Positions 45,407 to 54,942 of a stretch of DNA of 64,000 nt are shown here, one piece after another; the first letter of the stretch is position 1; each line of letters opens with the position of its first letter. The notes beneath the pieces are model-generated. The model had not been told where the DNA came from. It saw only the letters and a list, made by a program, of their open reading frames with translations, and made no database searches. This stretch comes from Pontivivens insulae (GTDB taxonomy: Bacteria; Pseudomonadota; Alphaproteobacteria; Rhodobacterales; Rhodobacteraceae), in assembly GCF_900302495.1 (NCBI RefSeq), contig NZ_OMKW01000001.1:868001-932000 (forward strand). Direction: 5' to 3'. Both the position numbers and the translations under genes were made by a program.

Positions 45407-45790
45407 CTAGACCAACACCAGCACTGCCCCACCCGCTGCTAATCCCATCACAGCATAGGCGCCATCGATGACGGTCAGCATGATCGGGCGACCGGTGTAC
45501 ATGTTGTTCACGGCCATCCAGGGTACGCCGAAGAAGGCTCCGACGCAGGCGCCCATGACGAGGCCTTCGCTGACGCTGGCCACACCCATGCGGGCCCAGA
45601 CATAGCGCATGAAGCCAGCCAGGAAGATGAAGACGATGAAGCTGGCAAGGTAGATCACCTTGTTCATCGCGGCGGCTTGTTCGGCGGTGACACCGCTGGC
45701 GGCCATCCACGGTTTTGAGGCGACGCCGTACCAGATCGCGCCGATGATCCAGATCACTACAGCCGCAGCGAGGACAGATACGAATTCCAT
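45407..45790 (-). CDS. DUF1761 family membrane protein
   Basis: 127 residues from ATG 45790. Four hydrophobic segments: FVSVLAAAVVIWIIGAIWYGV, VIYLASFIVFIFLAGFMRYVWA, EGLVMGACVGAFFGVPWMAVNNMYT and GAYAVMGLAAGGAVLVL. The IGAIWYG and W.AVNNMY features are those of DUF1761. No function known. The C-terminus is short, without extra sequence. Confidence 0.8.
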   Translation of the reverse strand: MEFVSVLAAAVVIWIIGAIWYGVASKPWMAASGVTAEQAAAMNKVIYLASFIVFIFLAGFMRYVWARMGVASVSEGLVMGACVGAFFGVPWMAVNNMYTGRPIMLTVIDGAYAVMGLAAGGAVLVLV

Positions 45791-45900
45791 GGCAGATACT
45801 CCCCTATCTGGTGCGTTGGAATGTCGCAGTCTTGCGTGATTGGCTGCGTGAGGCAAGCCTTGGGGCACCGAACCGGTTGCCCGGCCCGGTGCGCTGATGA

Positions 45901-46332
45901 TCAGAGCAAATCGATCTGCAATTGAGGTGTGCCGTCGCTCGTCATCTCACTGGAGTGGCCCTTGGGGCCGACCGTTCCGCGAATGCGGTGGCGCAGGCTG
46001 GAGAAATGCTCTGACGCGACCACGTCCACAGGCTTATCCAGTTGAAGTTCGAGCCTGACCCAGCCCTCATGCACCACGGATATTGCATTGATCCGTGCCG
46101 CGAAGGGGTGGGAGAGGTATTTCCCGGTAACCCTGTCCCCGATGGACCAAGATGGCGCTGGGTCATCCGAAAGGGCGGCGCTCATCGTGTTCCAGTCGCG
46201 AAACCCGTGTTGCTGTGCGATCCGCTCTAGTGCTGCGGTGTGGGTCAGGTCGGTACCGGCCGCCTCTAGCCGTGTGCGCAATTGCCTGGCCAGCGCTTTT
46301 GCCTGTGCCTTGGTGGGAAGGGGCGTTTTCAT
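45901..46332 (-). CDS. Glyoxalase-superfamily-related small protein
   Basis: 143 residues. LPTKAQAKALARQLRTRLEAAGTDLTHTAALERIAQQHGFRDWNTMSAAL is an N-terminal module common in alphaproteobacterial proteins labelled glyoxalase superfamily; the C-terminal part (WSIGDRVTGKYLSHPFAARINAISVVHEGWVRLELQLDKPVDVVASEHFSSLRHRI) is beta-rich. It overlaps the MATE gene upstream by 4 nt, so the two are coupled. No enzymatic residues recognised. Confidence 0.7.
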   Translation of the reverse strand: MKTPLPTKAQAKALARQLRTRLEAAGTDLTHTAALERIAQQHGFRDWNTMSAALSDDPAPSWSIGDRVTGKYLSHPFAARINAISVVHEGWVRLELQLDKPVDVVASEHFSSLRHRIRGTVGPKGHSSEMTSDGTPQLQIDLL

Positions 46333-47720
46333 GGCCGTGCCTCCAACCCGGTATGGAAAATGCCCCAGCGTAGCGGGCCCGTTCGCGCGGCGTGCCGCAA
46401 AACCAGCACGGTTAGCGCGAGCAAACAGCACTCGGCGATGGGCCCGGCAAGCCAGATCCCGATTTCACCCACCACGAGCGGGAGCAACAGTGTCAGGGGG
46501 ATGGCGAAGGCATAGGGTTTTGTCAGGCCAAGGATTGCAGCCTTTGCCGCCGCGCCGATGGCCTGAAAATAGGCGGACACCATCATGAGCGGTCCCATCA
46601 GGAAGAAGACGCTTGTCATGATCGGCAGGATGCGCACGACCTCGGCAATGATGGCAGGGTCATCCACAAAGGCCGAGGCGATGGGCGCCGGTGCGCTGAG
46701 CACGATGATCTGCACTGTGCTGCAATAGATGACGGCGACCCAGAGGGCGATCCGCAAGCTGGTATTGGACCTGTGCCAGTGACCGGCGCCGTAATTGTTG
46801 CCGGTGATGGTCTGCATCGCGAAGGAAAGGCCCAAGAGCGGTAAAATGGCGAAGGTGATGATCCGTGTGATAATACCGTAGGCCGTCACTGTGTCCGCGT
46901 AACCCGGTGCTCCGACCCATTGCAGTGCTGCGATGGTCGAGGCCGCGCCGAGGGAAATTCCGATGAAGTTCAGGCTTTGTGGTGCGCCGAGCGCCAGAAT
47001 TTCGCGCCAGCGACCCGTCCAGGAGGTGCGCAGCAGGTCCGCGGGACGCAAGACGGTCGCCCCCCAAATGCGAAAGGCGAGGATGATTGCAAAGGCGAGC
47101 GCCTGGGCGGCGGCTGTGCCATAGGCCGATCCGGCCACTCCCATCTCGAACTCCGCGATCAGGAGATAGTTGAAGGCGATATTCGCGAGGGAGACGAAAA
47201 GGCTCATACCTGCCATCAAGCCCACGCGGCCTTCGTTGCGCAGCGCGTCGGAATTGACAGACAAAACGAAGAGCAGGGGGCAGAACAGGATCGTGATCGT
47301 CAGATAGATCAGGCCCAGATCAGCCAGCTGTTGGGATTGCCCAGCGACGAGCAGGGCCGTCTCTGAGCCGAGCACGGTAAACATCGCGATGAGCAGTGCC
47401 CCAACTGTGAGGGCCAGCCCGTGCGCGCCTGCAAAGACAGCACGGGCCCCCGCCCAATCGGAGGCGCCCAGATGGCGGGCCAGGACGCTCGACATACCAT
47501 TCGACACCAGCGTCGAAAGTGCGACGATCAACATGTAGATCGGGAACATTAAGGTCACAGCGGCCAGTGCCTCTGGCCCGACAAAGATGCCGAGGAAGAT
47601 TGCGTCTGCGACGGAGAGCAATCCGTTCATGCCCATCACAAAGATGATCGGCAATGCGGTCTTGAGGTAGATGCGGCCTAGTGGCCCATCGGTAAATGTG
47701 TTGGTGGGAGCGTCAGTCAT
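46329..47720 (-). CDS. MATE family efflux transporter
   Basis: 463 residues from ATG 47720 with about twelve membrane segments in two MatE repeats: LPIIFVMGMNGLLSVADAIFLGIFVGPEALAAVTLMFPI starts the first and APQSLNFIGISLGAASTIAALQWVGAPGYADTVTAYGIITRI the second. These antiporters expel drugs or metabolites using sodium or proton gradients. The longer frame from 47900 lacks homologous sequence and is rejected. Coupled to the small gene downstream by a 4-nt overlap. Confidence 0.92.
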   Translation of the reverse strand: MTDAPTNTFTDGPLGRIYLKTALPIIFVMGMNGLLSVADAIFLGIFVGPEALAAVTLMFPIYMLIVALSTLVSNGMSSVLARHLGASDWAGARAVFAGAHGLALTVGALLIAMFTVLGSETALLVAGQSQQLADLGLIYLTITILFCPLLFVLSVNSDALRNEGRVGLMAGMSLFVSLANIAFNYLLIAEFEMGVAGSAYGTAAAQALAFAIILAFRIWGATVLRPADLLRTSWTGRWREILALGAPQSLNFIGISLGAASTIAALQWVGAPGYADTVTAYGIITRIITFAILPLLGLSFAMQTITGNNYGAGHWHRSNTSLRIALWVAVIYCSTVQIIVLSAPAPIASAFVDDPAIIAEVVRILPIMTSVFFLMGPLMMVSAYFQAIGAAAKAAILGLTKPYAFAIPLTLLLPLVVGEIGIWLAGPIAECCLLALTVLVLRHAARTGPLRWGIFHTGLEARP

Positions 47721-47898
47721 ATCCCGATCTCTTTCGCTAAAATCACGCTGTTTGAGATGGGACCCGCATTGCCATCCGCGCGATATGCGGAGAGAGATGG
47801 ACAGACTTTTCCAGTGCAGAACTTTACCAAGACAGATGTCGGCGGGCGGCGGGTGTCTACGACCTGACGCACCGCTAGACCGATCGGCCCGGCCCGTC

Positions 47899-47923
47899 AA
47901 GCGCCCCTTTCCCGGGGGCGCTT
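47899..47923 (-). terminator. Possible terminator hairpin after the EVE gene
   Basis: AAGCGCCCC (47899-47907) pairs perfectly with GGGGCGCTT (47915-47923). It is 30 bp beyond the EVE-domain stop on the minus strand. There is no marked U-run, so efficiency is unclear. Confidence 0.5.
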
Positions 47924-47952
47924 AGACTTTCGAGGGCGTGCGCCTGGACGCG

Positions 47953-48372
47953 CTAGCCCTGATAGCCGCCCATTTCGCAGATCAATTTCCACTCTTCAGC
48001 GGACACCGGCTGGACTGACAGGCGGGAATTGTTGACCAGGATCATGTCGGCAAGGCGCGGCTCACCCTTGCAATCCTCAAGGGTGATGGGCGTGGGCATG
48101 TCGGCCACGGCCTTGATGTCCACACATTCCCAGCGGGGATCGTCGGTTTTGCTGTCGGGGTGTGCTTCGGCCATGACCTCGACAATGCCGACGATGCTCT
48201 TTTCCTTCATCGAGTGGTAAAAGAAGCCAAGATCGCCGATCTTCATCTCGCGCATGTTGTTGCGCGCCTGATAGTTGCGCACGCCGTCCCATTCCTCGCC
48301 CGCGTCGCCCTTGGCCTTCTGGTCATCCCAGCTCCAGGTGTTGGGTTCGGATTTGAAGAGCCAATAGTTCAT
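47953..48372 (-). CDS. EVE domain-containing protein
   Basis: 139 residues: MNYWLFKSEPNTWSWDDQ, WDGVRNYQARNNMREMKIGDLGFFYHSMKEKSIVGIVEVMAEAHPDS and ADMILVNNSRLSVQPVSAEEW are the EVE (PUA-like) family in full. EVE domains bind modified bases in DNA or RNA; stand-alone versions are widespread housekeeping-like proteins. One base separates it from the YciI gene upstream, which is followed by tsaD, giving the order tsaD-yciI-eve. Confidence 0.94.
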   Translation of the reverse strand: MNYWLFKSEPNTWSWDDQKAKGDAGEEWDGVRNYQARNNMREMKIGDLGFFYHSMKEKSIVGIVEVMAEAHPDSKTDDPRWECVDIKAVADMPTPITLEDCKGEPRLADMILVNNSRLSVQPVSAEEWKLICEMGGYQG

Positions 48373-48373
48373 G

Positions 48374-48649
48374 TCAGCCTCCGATCACACGGTTCCATGG
48401 GATGAGCGTCACGCTCTCAAACAGGTCGGCCTTTGCGTAGGGATCGTTTGCGGCCCACTCCTGTGCCTGCTCGAAGGTTTCGACGTCGAGGATGACGAGG
48501 GAGCCGCACATCTCTCCGCTATCGTCCAGCAAGGGGCCAGCTTGCGCGATCAGGCCACTGTCTTTGAGATGGGCGACATGGGCCTCGCGGTTTGCCTTGC
48601 GGATGTCGAGCGCGCCGGGGCGATCCTTTGCGAAAAGAGCTACGAGCAT
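48374..48649 (-). CDS. YciI family protein
   Basis: 91 residues from ATG 48649. MLVALFAKDRPGALDIRKANREAHVAHL, GPLLDDSGEMCGSLVILD and DPYAKADLFESVTLIPW match the YciI dimeric alpha/beta-barrel family, which has a conserved His/Asp pair (H24 in AHVAHL and the D of DPY). Biochemical role not established in general. Lies 13 bp after tsaD. Confidence 0.92.
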   Translation of the reverse strand: MLVALFAKDRPGALDIRKANREAHVAHLKDSGLIAQAGPLLDDSGEMCGSLVILDVETFEQAQEWAANDPYAKADLFESVTLIPWNRVIGG

Positions 48650-48662
48650 TGAGGTCTCCTGT

Positions 48663-49754
48663 TCAGGCTTTGGCACCCTTCTTCCCTGATCCAAGCAGGG
48701 GGGCGGCGGATTGATCGAGCGGCCAGCGTGGACGGGCGGCCAGCGTCATGTCGGATTGGTGGCCGAGGCGAAACTGCTCCCACCCGGCCCAGGCGATCAT
48801 GGCGCCATTGTCGGTGCAAAGGTGGAGCGGCGGGGCGGTGAAGGCAAAGCCCGTCTTGTCTGCGACGTCCTGTAGGGCGTGGCGAATGGCCGTGTTCGCC
48901 GCGACCCCACCAGCGACGGCGATGGTCGTCGGGCCATGTTCGGAGGCGAAGGCAACCATGGCGCGACGGGTCTTTTCGGCGAGCACGCCTGCGACCGCCG
49001 CCTGAAAGGCTGCGCACAGATCGGCGCGGTCTTGCTGGTAGAGCCCGCCTTGGGCCGTCACAAGCTGATCGCGCGCGCGGCGCAGCGCTGTTTTGAGGCC
49101 GGAAAAGCTCATGTCGCAGCCCGGCCGGTCGAGCAGGGGGCGCGGAAGCGGGAAACGGGTGGGATCGCCCGATGCGGCCTGTCGCTCTACGTGCGGGCCG
49201 CCGGGCTGCGGCAGGCCCAAAAGCTTTGCCGTTTTGTCGAAGGCTTCGCCCGGGGCGTCGTCAATCGTGCCGCCCAGACGGGTAAAGCTGTCAGGCCCGG
49301 TGACTGACAGGAACTGACAATGCCCCCCGCTGACCAGCAGCATGAGGTAAGGGAACGTCAGGCCGGGATCGAGGCGCGGGGTCAGCGCGTGACCGGCCAG
49401 ATGGTTGACGCCGATAAGCGGCTTGCCTGCCCCGGCGGCGAGGCCTTTGGCAAACATGACGCCCGACAGAACGCCGCCGATCAGGCCCGGTCCCGCGGTC
49501 ACGGCAACCGCATCGATCTGGGCGAGCGAGACATCTGCCGCAGAAAGGGCGGCTTCGGTCACATGGTCGAGGCGTTCTGCATGCGCGCGGGCTGCAATTT
49601 CCGGCACCACGCCACCGAAATCAGCGTGGAGGTCGGTTTGGCCGAACACTTTGGACGACAGGATCTCGCCCGCGTCGTCCGTGCAGCGCAGGACGGCGGC
49701 GGCGGTGTCGTCGCAGCTCGATTCAAGGCCAAGGATGAGGGCAGGCTTGCTCAT
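48663..49754 (-). CDS. tsaD: tRNA N6-adenosine threonylcarbamoyltransferase
   Basis: 363 residues. [48 protein letters not shown] with metal-binding His118/His122, [13 protein letters not shown] and [12 protein letters not shown] are all diagnostic of TsaD/Kae1/Qri7. It transfers the threonylcarbamoyl group to A37 of ANN-decoding tRNAs, among which is the tRNA-Thr in this window. Divergent from hemC across 83 bp. Confidence 0.98.
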   Translation of the reverse strand: MSKPALILGLESSCDDTAAAVLRCTDDAGEILSSKVFGQTDLHADFGGVVPEIAARAHAERLDHVTEAALSAADVSLAQIDAVAVTAGPGLIGGVLSGVMFAKGLAAGAGKPLIGVNHLAGHALTPRLDPGLTFPYLMLLVSGGHCQFLSVTGPDSFTRLGGTIDDAPGEAFDKTAKLLGLPQPGGPHVERQAASGDPTRFPLPRPLLDRPGCDMSFSGLKTALRRARDQLVTAQGGLYQQDRADLCAAFQAAVAGVLAEKTRRAMVAFASEHGPTTIAVAGGVAANTAIRHALQDVADKTGFAFTAPPLHLCTDNGAMIAWAGWEQFRLGHQSDMTLAARPRWPLDQSAAPLLGSGKKGAKA

Positions 49755-49837
49755 GCCATGGTCCTATCGTGCCCGACGGACGGCGTCCATGCAGGGAAGC
49801 GATAGACAGGGCGCGTCCGGGCGGGCTAGGTAGGGGT

Positions 49838-50773
49838 ATGACAAGTGAAGTTTACACTCCCGACCGTCCGCTGAAGATTGGCACGCGGGGGTCTCCGCTG
49901 GCGCTCGCGCAGGCGCACGAGACCCGCCGGAGGCTGATGGACGCGCACGATATGCCCGAAGAGGCATTCGCGATCACGGTGATTACCACCACAGGTGACG
50001 CCGTGCAGGACCGTCCGCTGAGCGAGATTGGCGGCAAAGGGTTGTTCACGAAAGAGATCGAGGCCGCCCTGATGGATGGGCGTATCGATCTGGCCGTGCA
50101 TTCGACCAAGGATGTCGCCAACACTCTGCCCGATGGGCTGGTGCTGAGTACCTATCTGCCGCGCGAAGATGTTCGGGACAGTTTCATCAGCCGCAAACAT
50201 GCCAGCATTGCCGATTTGCCCCAGGGGGCTGTTGTGGGGTGTTCGTCGATCCGCCGGCGCGCGCAGCTGTTGGCATTGCGCCCGGATGTCAGTTTTGTGG
50301 AGTTTCGCGGGAATGTGCAGACGCGTTTGCGCAAGCTTGACGACGGTTTGGCAGAGGCGACCTTTCTGGCCTGCGCGGGTCTGCAACGGCTCAATGAACC
50401 CGACCTGATCAACCCCGTGCCGGTCGATGTGATGCTGCCTGCGGTGGCGCAGGGTGCCATCTCGCTGGAGCAGCGGGAGGGGGATGAGGGCGTCTCCGCC
50501 CTGATTGCGCCGCTCAACCATGCGGATACTGCGCTGTGTGTCCGGGTGGAGCGGGCGATGTTGGCCGAGCTCGATGGCTCTTGCCGCACGCCGATCGGTG
50601 GGCTTGCAACGCTGGAAGGTGGGGATGTCGTGCTGCGGGGTGAAATCGTGCGCCCGGATGGCAAGATCTCCCATTCCGATGAATGGCGGGCCCCGCGCGC
50701 GGATGCAGTGGCGATGGGCGCGTCGGCTGGTCGTATCCTGAAAGAGCGGGCGGGCCCGGGATTTCTTGCCTGA
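49838..50773 (+). CDS. hemC: Hydroxymethylbilane synthase
   Basis: 311 residues from ATG 49838. KIGTRGSPLALAQAHE, LSEIGGKGLFTKEIEAALMDGRIDLAVHSTKDV, VGCSSIRRRAQLLALRPDVSF, FRGNVQTRLRKL and the cofactor-cysteine motif LDGSCRTPIGGLA (Cys about 249) identify HemC. It polymerises four porphobilinogens. Overlaps hemD by 8 nt. Confidence 0.98.
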   Translation: MTSEVYTPDRPLKIGTRGSPLALAQAHETRRRLMDAHDMPEEAFAITVITTTGDAVQDRPLSEIGGKGLFTKEIEAALMDGRIDLAVHSTKDVANTLPDGLVLSTYLPREDVRDSFISRKHASIADLPQGAVVGCSSIRRRAQLLALRPDVSFVEFRGNVQTRLRKLDDGLAEATFLACAGLQRLNEPDLINPVPVDVMLPAVAQGAISLEQREGDEGVSALIAPLNHADTALCVRVERAMLAELDGSCRTPIGGLATLEGGDVVLRGEIVRPDGKISHSDEWRAPRADAVAMGASAGRILKERAGPGFLA

Positions 50774-51467
50774 CCTGTTGATCACGCGGCCAGAGGTATT
50801 GGCACAGCGTTTCGCCGCGCGGGTGCCGGCACCCTGGCAGCCTGTGATCGCCCCCCTGACGCGGATCGTATTGACCGAACCGGGACCGCTGCCTGACGGT
50901 GTACAGGCGGTGATGTTCACATCCCAAAACGGTGTTGGCAGTTGGCGTGCCGCAGGTCTGCCCGTCCAACTCCCCGCCTTTTGCGTTGGAACGCGGACGA
51001 GCGAGGCGGCGCGGGCTGCGGGGTTCGAGGTGTCGGATGCCTCTGGCGATCTGGCCGCGCTGGTGCGCCTGATTGCCGCGTCTCTGCGGGCTGACGACGG
51101 CGCGATCCTGCATGTCCGCGGGCGGCATGTTGCCGGTGATCCCGAGCGGTCATTGGCCAAGCTTGGCTATGGCTACATCGCGTATCCGCTCTATGACGCA
51201 GTTGCGCAGGCGTTCTCGACGGAGGTGAAAGCCGGATTAGAGCGCAACCGATTTGGCGGCATTTGCTTTTTTTCGCCCAGGGCCGCGCGGCTTTTTGCAG
51301 ATGAGGCGTTGAAGCAGGGCTGGTCATTGCGAGAGGTCAGCGCCTTTTGCCTCAGTGTGAAAGTTGCGCGTCCCCTCGACAATCTTGGCTTTTCGCAGTG
51401 TCATGTGAGCCTGACACCAGATGAGGCGGGATTTGTAGGCATGTTGCAGCGCAATGGAATCAGCTAG
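50766..51467 (+). CDS. hemD: Uroporphyrinogen-III synthase
   Basis: 233 residues from a TTG start overlapping hemC by 8 nt; no ATG/GTG fits upstream. LLITRPEVLAQRFAARV, AVMFTSQNGVGSW, CVGTRTSEAARAAGFEVSDASGDLAALVRLI and GICFFSPRAARLFADEA correspond to the two HemD halves. Sequence conservation of HemD is low everywhere, but position after hemC is decisive. It closes and inverts ring D to give uroporphyrinogen III. Confidence 0.9.
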   Translation: MPDLLITRPEVLAQRFAARVPAPWQPVIAPLTRIVLTEPGPLPDGVQAVMFTSQNGVGSWRAAGLPVQLPAFCVGTRTSEAARAAGFEVSDASGDLAALVRLIAASLRADDGAILHVRGRHVAGDPERSLAKLGYGYIAYPLYDAVAQAFSTEVKAGLERNRFGGICFFSPRAARLFADEALKQGWSLREVSAFCLSVKVARPLDNLGFSQCHVSLTPDEAGFVGMLQRNGIS

Positions 51468-51499
51468 GATAGCTTGCAGCGCGTTGTGCCAGTGCTAGG

Positions 51500-51505
51500 T
51501 ACAAT
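51500..51505 (+). promoter_or_regulatory. Candidate -10 box TACAAT before mic60
   Basis: TACAAT lies 39 bp before the mic60 start and follows CTAGG, as in strong sigma-70-type promoters. A TTGCAG at 51474-51479 is 20 bp upstream, longer than ideal. It may provide transcription of mic60-hemY apart from hemCD. Confidence 0.35.
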
Positions 51506-51544
51506 GAGAATGACGACCGACCGACGAGAGACGAGACCCATATT

Positions 51545-53188
51545 ATGGCAAACCGCAAACGCCCCACGGATGATGTAGAAGACGCCGAAATGGTGGAGTC
51601 TACGCCTCCGGCATCGGAGGATGAGGCTGGATCGGAATCGTCTGACGCGGCAGAGGCTGAGGCAACTCGCCCAGACGATACTGATGCCGATGCTGAGGGT
51701 GCGGCTCAAGCAGAGGATGAGGCGGTCGCGGCTGATGCGGTTGAAGATGTTACGGACTCGGAGCGTGTTTCCGCAGATGCGGAGCAGGATAATACTGCGC
51801 AAGACAGTACCGAGAGTGCTGTGCCGGAGGGTGACGTGGATGCTGATGTCGAAGCGACTGAGCCTGAGGCAGTCTCTGATCCTGCGCCAGTGATTACGCC
51901 TTGGGGCGGGGCAGCGGCGGACATAAGCCAGCGGTCCACCACCGATCCCAACTCACCTGACTATATCCCGCCTGCCGCGCCGGTAGCAGCGGACGCGAAT
52001 GATGACGGTGGGTATGACGACTATGAAGACGATCAGCCGTCGATCGCATCCCGTGTCCTTCTGGGGCTGTTCCTGCTCGTCGCGGGGGGCGTTTTGTTTC
52101 TATGGGGTGCACCGAAGGTCGCGCCGCACCTGCCCCCCTTTATGGCGCCGGTCGCAGATTGGCTGGTGCCTGGTGAGCGTGCCGCGCAGACCCAGCTTGC
52201 CGATGCAGAGGCGCGGCTGAACGAGCGGATCGAAGCGCTTGAACTTGGTTTGTCCGGTTCCGATGTGGATGCGCGGATCGAGGCGGAAATGATCGCCGCA
52301 GAAGAACGTATGGCTGCTCTAACGCAGAGCCTTTCCGAGCGCGTCGACGCCGTGTCCGACCAGGTGGCCGCCTCTGACAGCGCGCCGATCGAAGAGCGGC
52401 TTGGACAGGTAGAGGTCCAGCTGGAAGGATTGCGCGCCGAAATGGATGCGCTGCGGGCTGATCTGAGCGGTGTCGCCGAGAGTGCGGATGGTGCGGTTGG
52501 CGAGAATGCAGCCGAAATCGACGCCTTTGCCGCTGCATTGGGGGGGCTGCGGGCGGAGCTTGCGCTGCTCGCCCAGCAGAATGGAAATCTGAGCCAGCGA
52601 ATTGATGACGTCTCTGCCACGGCCGAGCGGCAGATCGCGGAAGCCAATGACCGTGTTGCACAGGCTGAAGCTGAGGCGACGGCCGAGGTGATGGAGGTCT
52701 CTGAGCAGGCCGACATGATCGCGCTGCGCAATGCGCTTTCCACCGGCGCGCCCTATGCAGATGCTTTGGACGGGCTGGCCGCGCAGACCACGATCCCGCC
52801 AGGGCTGAGCCTATCAGCTTCCACCGGTGTGGCCACACAGGAACAGCTGGAGAGTGAGTTCCCCGATCTGGCACATGCCGCCATCCAGGATGCTATCGTG
52901 GCCGAGGGCGAAGGGGCCGGGCTGTTTGGCAATGCGTCAGCCTTCCTGCGTGCGCGCGTCGCGGGACGCTCCCTGACCGAGCTTGAGGGACCGGACACCG
53001 ATGCCGTTCTCTCTCGGATCGAGGCGCGCTTGCGTGAGGGCAACCTCGATGCCGCAAGGGACGAGGCCAACGGGCTCAGCGATGCGGCGCAGTCCGTGCT
53101 GGGCACATGGCTTGCAAAACTCGACGCACGCGCGGACGCTCTCAACGGTTATGACGAGCTGTCTGCGCAGCTTGAAGCCGGCAACTGA
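51545..53188 (+). CDS. Mitofilin/Mic60-like inner-membrane protein
   Basis: 547 residues. A long acidic, Ala/Asp/Glu-rich cytoplasmic N-tail (to about 165), one membrane helix (RVLLGLFLLVAGGVLFLWG, about 169-187), a periplasmic coiled coil (about 210-395, with ADAEARLNERIEALE and repeated heptads) and a C-terminal mitofilin-like helical domain (ELESEFPDLAHAAIQDA ... LARLEGNLDAARDEANGL-type). Alphaproteobacterial Mic60 lies next to hem genes and shapes inner-membrane invaginations. The position between hemD and hemY matches this very well. Confidence 0.85.
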   Translation: MANRKRPTDDVEDAEMVESTPPASEDEAGSESSDAAEAEATRPDDTDADAEGAAQAEDEAVAADAVEDVTDSERVSADAEQDNTAQDSTESAVPEGDVDADVEATEPEAVSDPAPVITPWGGAAADISQRSTTDPNSPDYIPPAAPVAADANDDGGYDDYEDDQPSIASRVLLGLFLLVAGGVLFLWGAPKVAPHLPPFMAPVADWLVPGERAAQTQLADAEARLNERIEALELGLSGSDVDARIEAEMIAAEERMAALTQSLSERVDAVSDQVAASDSAPIEERLGQVEVQLEGLRAEMDALRADLSGVAESADGAVGENAAEIDAFAAALGGLRAELALLAQQNGNLSQRIDDVSATAERQIAEANDRVAQAEAEATAEVMEVSEQADMIALRNALSTGAPYADALDGLAAQTTIPPGLSLSASTGVATQEQLESEFPDLAHAAIQDAIVAEGEGAGLFGNASAFLRARVAGRSLTELEGPDTDAVLSRIEARLREGNLDAARDEANGLSDAAQSVLGTWLAKLDARADALNGYDELSAQLEAGN

Positions 53189-53210
53189 TTACCAAGGAAA
53201 GAGTAAGCAT

Positions 53211-54713
53211 ATGCTCTGGTCTCTGCTCAAAATCGTCCTGTTTGTCGTTCTGGTCACCGCGGCGGCGTTTGGCGTGCTCTATGTGATCGATCAGGATGGC
53301 GGGCTGACCGTCTCTCTGGGTGGTCGGGAATATCCGTTTGAGCCGATTGAGGTGCTGGTCCTGCTGGTGCTGGCGATGATCGCGTTTTTCATCCTGCTCA
53401 AAGTGGCAGGCCTGCTGATCGCGGTGCTGCGCTTCCTGACGGGGGACGAGACGGCGATTTCGCGCTTCTTTGACCGTAATCGTGAGCGGCGCGGCTTTAA
53501 CGCGCTTGCCGAGGCGATGATGATGCAGGCCTCCGGCGACGGAAAGACCGCCTTGGTCAAGGCGCGCAAAGCCGACCGTTTGCTGAGCCGTCCAGAGCTG
53601 ACCCGCTTGGTCACCGCGCAGGCCGCGGAAGAGGCGGGAAGCCGCCAAGAGGCCGAAGAACAATATAAGGCGATGCTGGAGGATCCGCGGACGCGCTTTG
53701 TTGGTATCCATGGTTTGATGCGCCAGCGTCTCGCGATGGGAGAGACCGAGACCGCGCTGAAACTGGCTGAAAAGGCCTTTGCCATTCGACCCAAACATTC
53801 CGGGCTTCAGTCCACCTTGTTCAATTTGCAGACCGAGCAGGGCCAATGGGCAGGTGCCCGCTCAACCCTCTCGACTCAGATGCGGACGGCGGCGTTGCCG
53901 AAGGATGTGGCCAATCGCCGGGATGCCGTTCTCAGCCTCGCGGATGCACGGAATTTGATGGCGCACGGCAATATCGCTGAGGCCAAGGAACCGGCGGTCG
54001 ACGCAAACAGGATTGCACCAGGATTTGTTCCTGCCGCAGTTACCGTGGCGCAGGTGCACACGGCCAATGGCAGCCCGAAAGCGGCCCAGCGTGCCTTGAC
54101 CAAGGCGTGGAAGATGGAACCGCATCCCGAACTGGCAGAGGCGTTGGCCGAGCTTGAGGCGGGTGAGAGCCCTGCAGAGCGTCGGAAACGATTCGAGCCC
54201 TTGCTGCGGTTCCACAGGGATCATCCTGAGGCCCGGATGCTAGGGGCCGAGTTGGCCATTGCAGATGAGGACTTTCCTGCTGCGCGTCGCGCGTTGGGCG
54301 ACTTGACAGAGACTCATCCGACGACGCGTGCGCTGGCCCTGCAAGCGGCCATTGCAAAGGGCGAAGGGGCGGAGGATCGCGATGTGCGCGGCCTGCTGAC
54401 CCGAGCTTTGACGGCACCTCGCGGGCCGCAGTGGACCTGTTCGAACTGCCGCGCTGTCCACGCCCGGTGGGAGCCTGTCTGCCCCAATTGCGATAGCTTT
54501 GACACGGTTGATTGGCTGGACCTGCCGGAAGCCACGGCGACACATGCAACGTCGGCTGCGATGCTGCCGGTGATCCATGGCATGTTAGAACAGGCCGATG
54601 CCCCCGAAGCGGAAGAGGATGCCGATCCGCAGATCGTGGAGGAGCAAGCCGCCTCCGCAGAGGACCCGGCGGCAGAGACCGACGGCGCGCGGGAAGAACC
54701 AAAGGCGAGCTAG
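53211..54713 (+). CDS. HemY-like TPR membrane protein with zinc ribbon
   Basis: 500 residues. Two N-terminal helices (LWSLLKIVLFVVLVTAAAFGVLYVI and VLVLLVLAMIAFFILLKVAGLLIAVL) anchor a HemY_N domain, then TPR-like helical repeats (QYKAMLEDPRTRFVGIHGLMRQRLAMGETETALKLAEKAFA). Near 410-427 lies a zinc-ribbon CSNCRAVHARWEPVCPNC. The family is linked to haem biosynthesis by gene neighbourhood, with no catalytic activity proven. AAGGAAAGAG precedes ATG 53211; 22 bp after mic60. Confidence 0.85.
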   Translation: MLWSLLKIVLFVVLVTAAAFGVLYVIDQDGGLTVSLGGREYPFEPIEVLVLLVLAMIAFFILLKVAGLLIAVLRFLTGDETAISRFFDRNRERRGFNALAEAMMMQASGDGKTALVKARKADRLLSRPELTRLVTAQAAEEAGSRQEAEEQYKAMLEDPRTRFVGIHGLMRQRLAMGETETALKLAEKAFAIRPKHSGLQSTLFNLQTEQGQWAGARSTLSTQMRTAALPKDVANRRDAVLSLADARNLMAHGNIAEAKEPAVDANRIAPGFVPAAVTVAQVHTANGSPKAAQRALTKAWKMEPHPELAEALAELEAGESPAERRKRFEPLLRFHRDHPEARMLGAELAIADEDFPAARRALGDLTETHPTTRALALQAAIAKGEGAEDRDVRGLLTRALTAPRGPQWTCSNCRAVHARWEPVCPNCDSFDTVDWLDLPEATATHATSAAMLPVIHGMLEQADAPEAEEDADPQIVEEQAASAEDPAAETDGAREEPKAS

Positions 54714-54764
54714 CGCATGATTGCGCTTGCACGCCCGAAACAGGCGGACTAAAGAAACGCCGTC

Positions 54765-54840
54765 GCCGCTGTAGCTCAGCTGGTAGAGCACGTCATTCGT
54801 AATGATGGGGTCGGGGGTTCGAGTCCCTTCAGCGGCACCA
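54765..54840 (+). tRNA. tRNA-Thr (anticodon CGT)
   Basis: Cloverleaf reads acceptor GCCGCTG/CAGCGGC, D arm GCTC..GAGC, anticodon stem CGTCA/TGATG with loop TTCGTAA, so the anticodon is CGT (reads ACG, threonine). T arm GGGGG-TTCGAGT-CCCTT and encoded CCA end are present. 76 nt. Confidence 0.97.
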
Positions 54841-54942
54841 CTTTCCCAAGCTTTTCTAATGCCTGATGTTCCATATCATGCAGATTGTGCTGCCGTCTGG
54901 TCGCCTTTTCCGGGCGTTTCCGACAGAAATGAAACGACACCG

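Noticed and set aside
48650-48662. Loss of gpsA between tsaD and yciI
   Set aside because: I recall gpsA near tsaD in some Rhodobacterales, but with only memory to rely on and a tidy 13-bp junction here, a deletion cannot be claimed.
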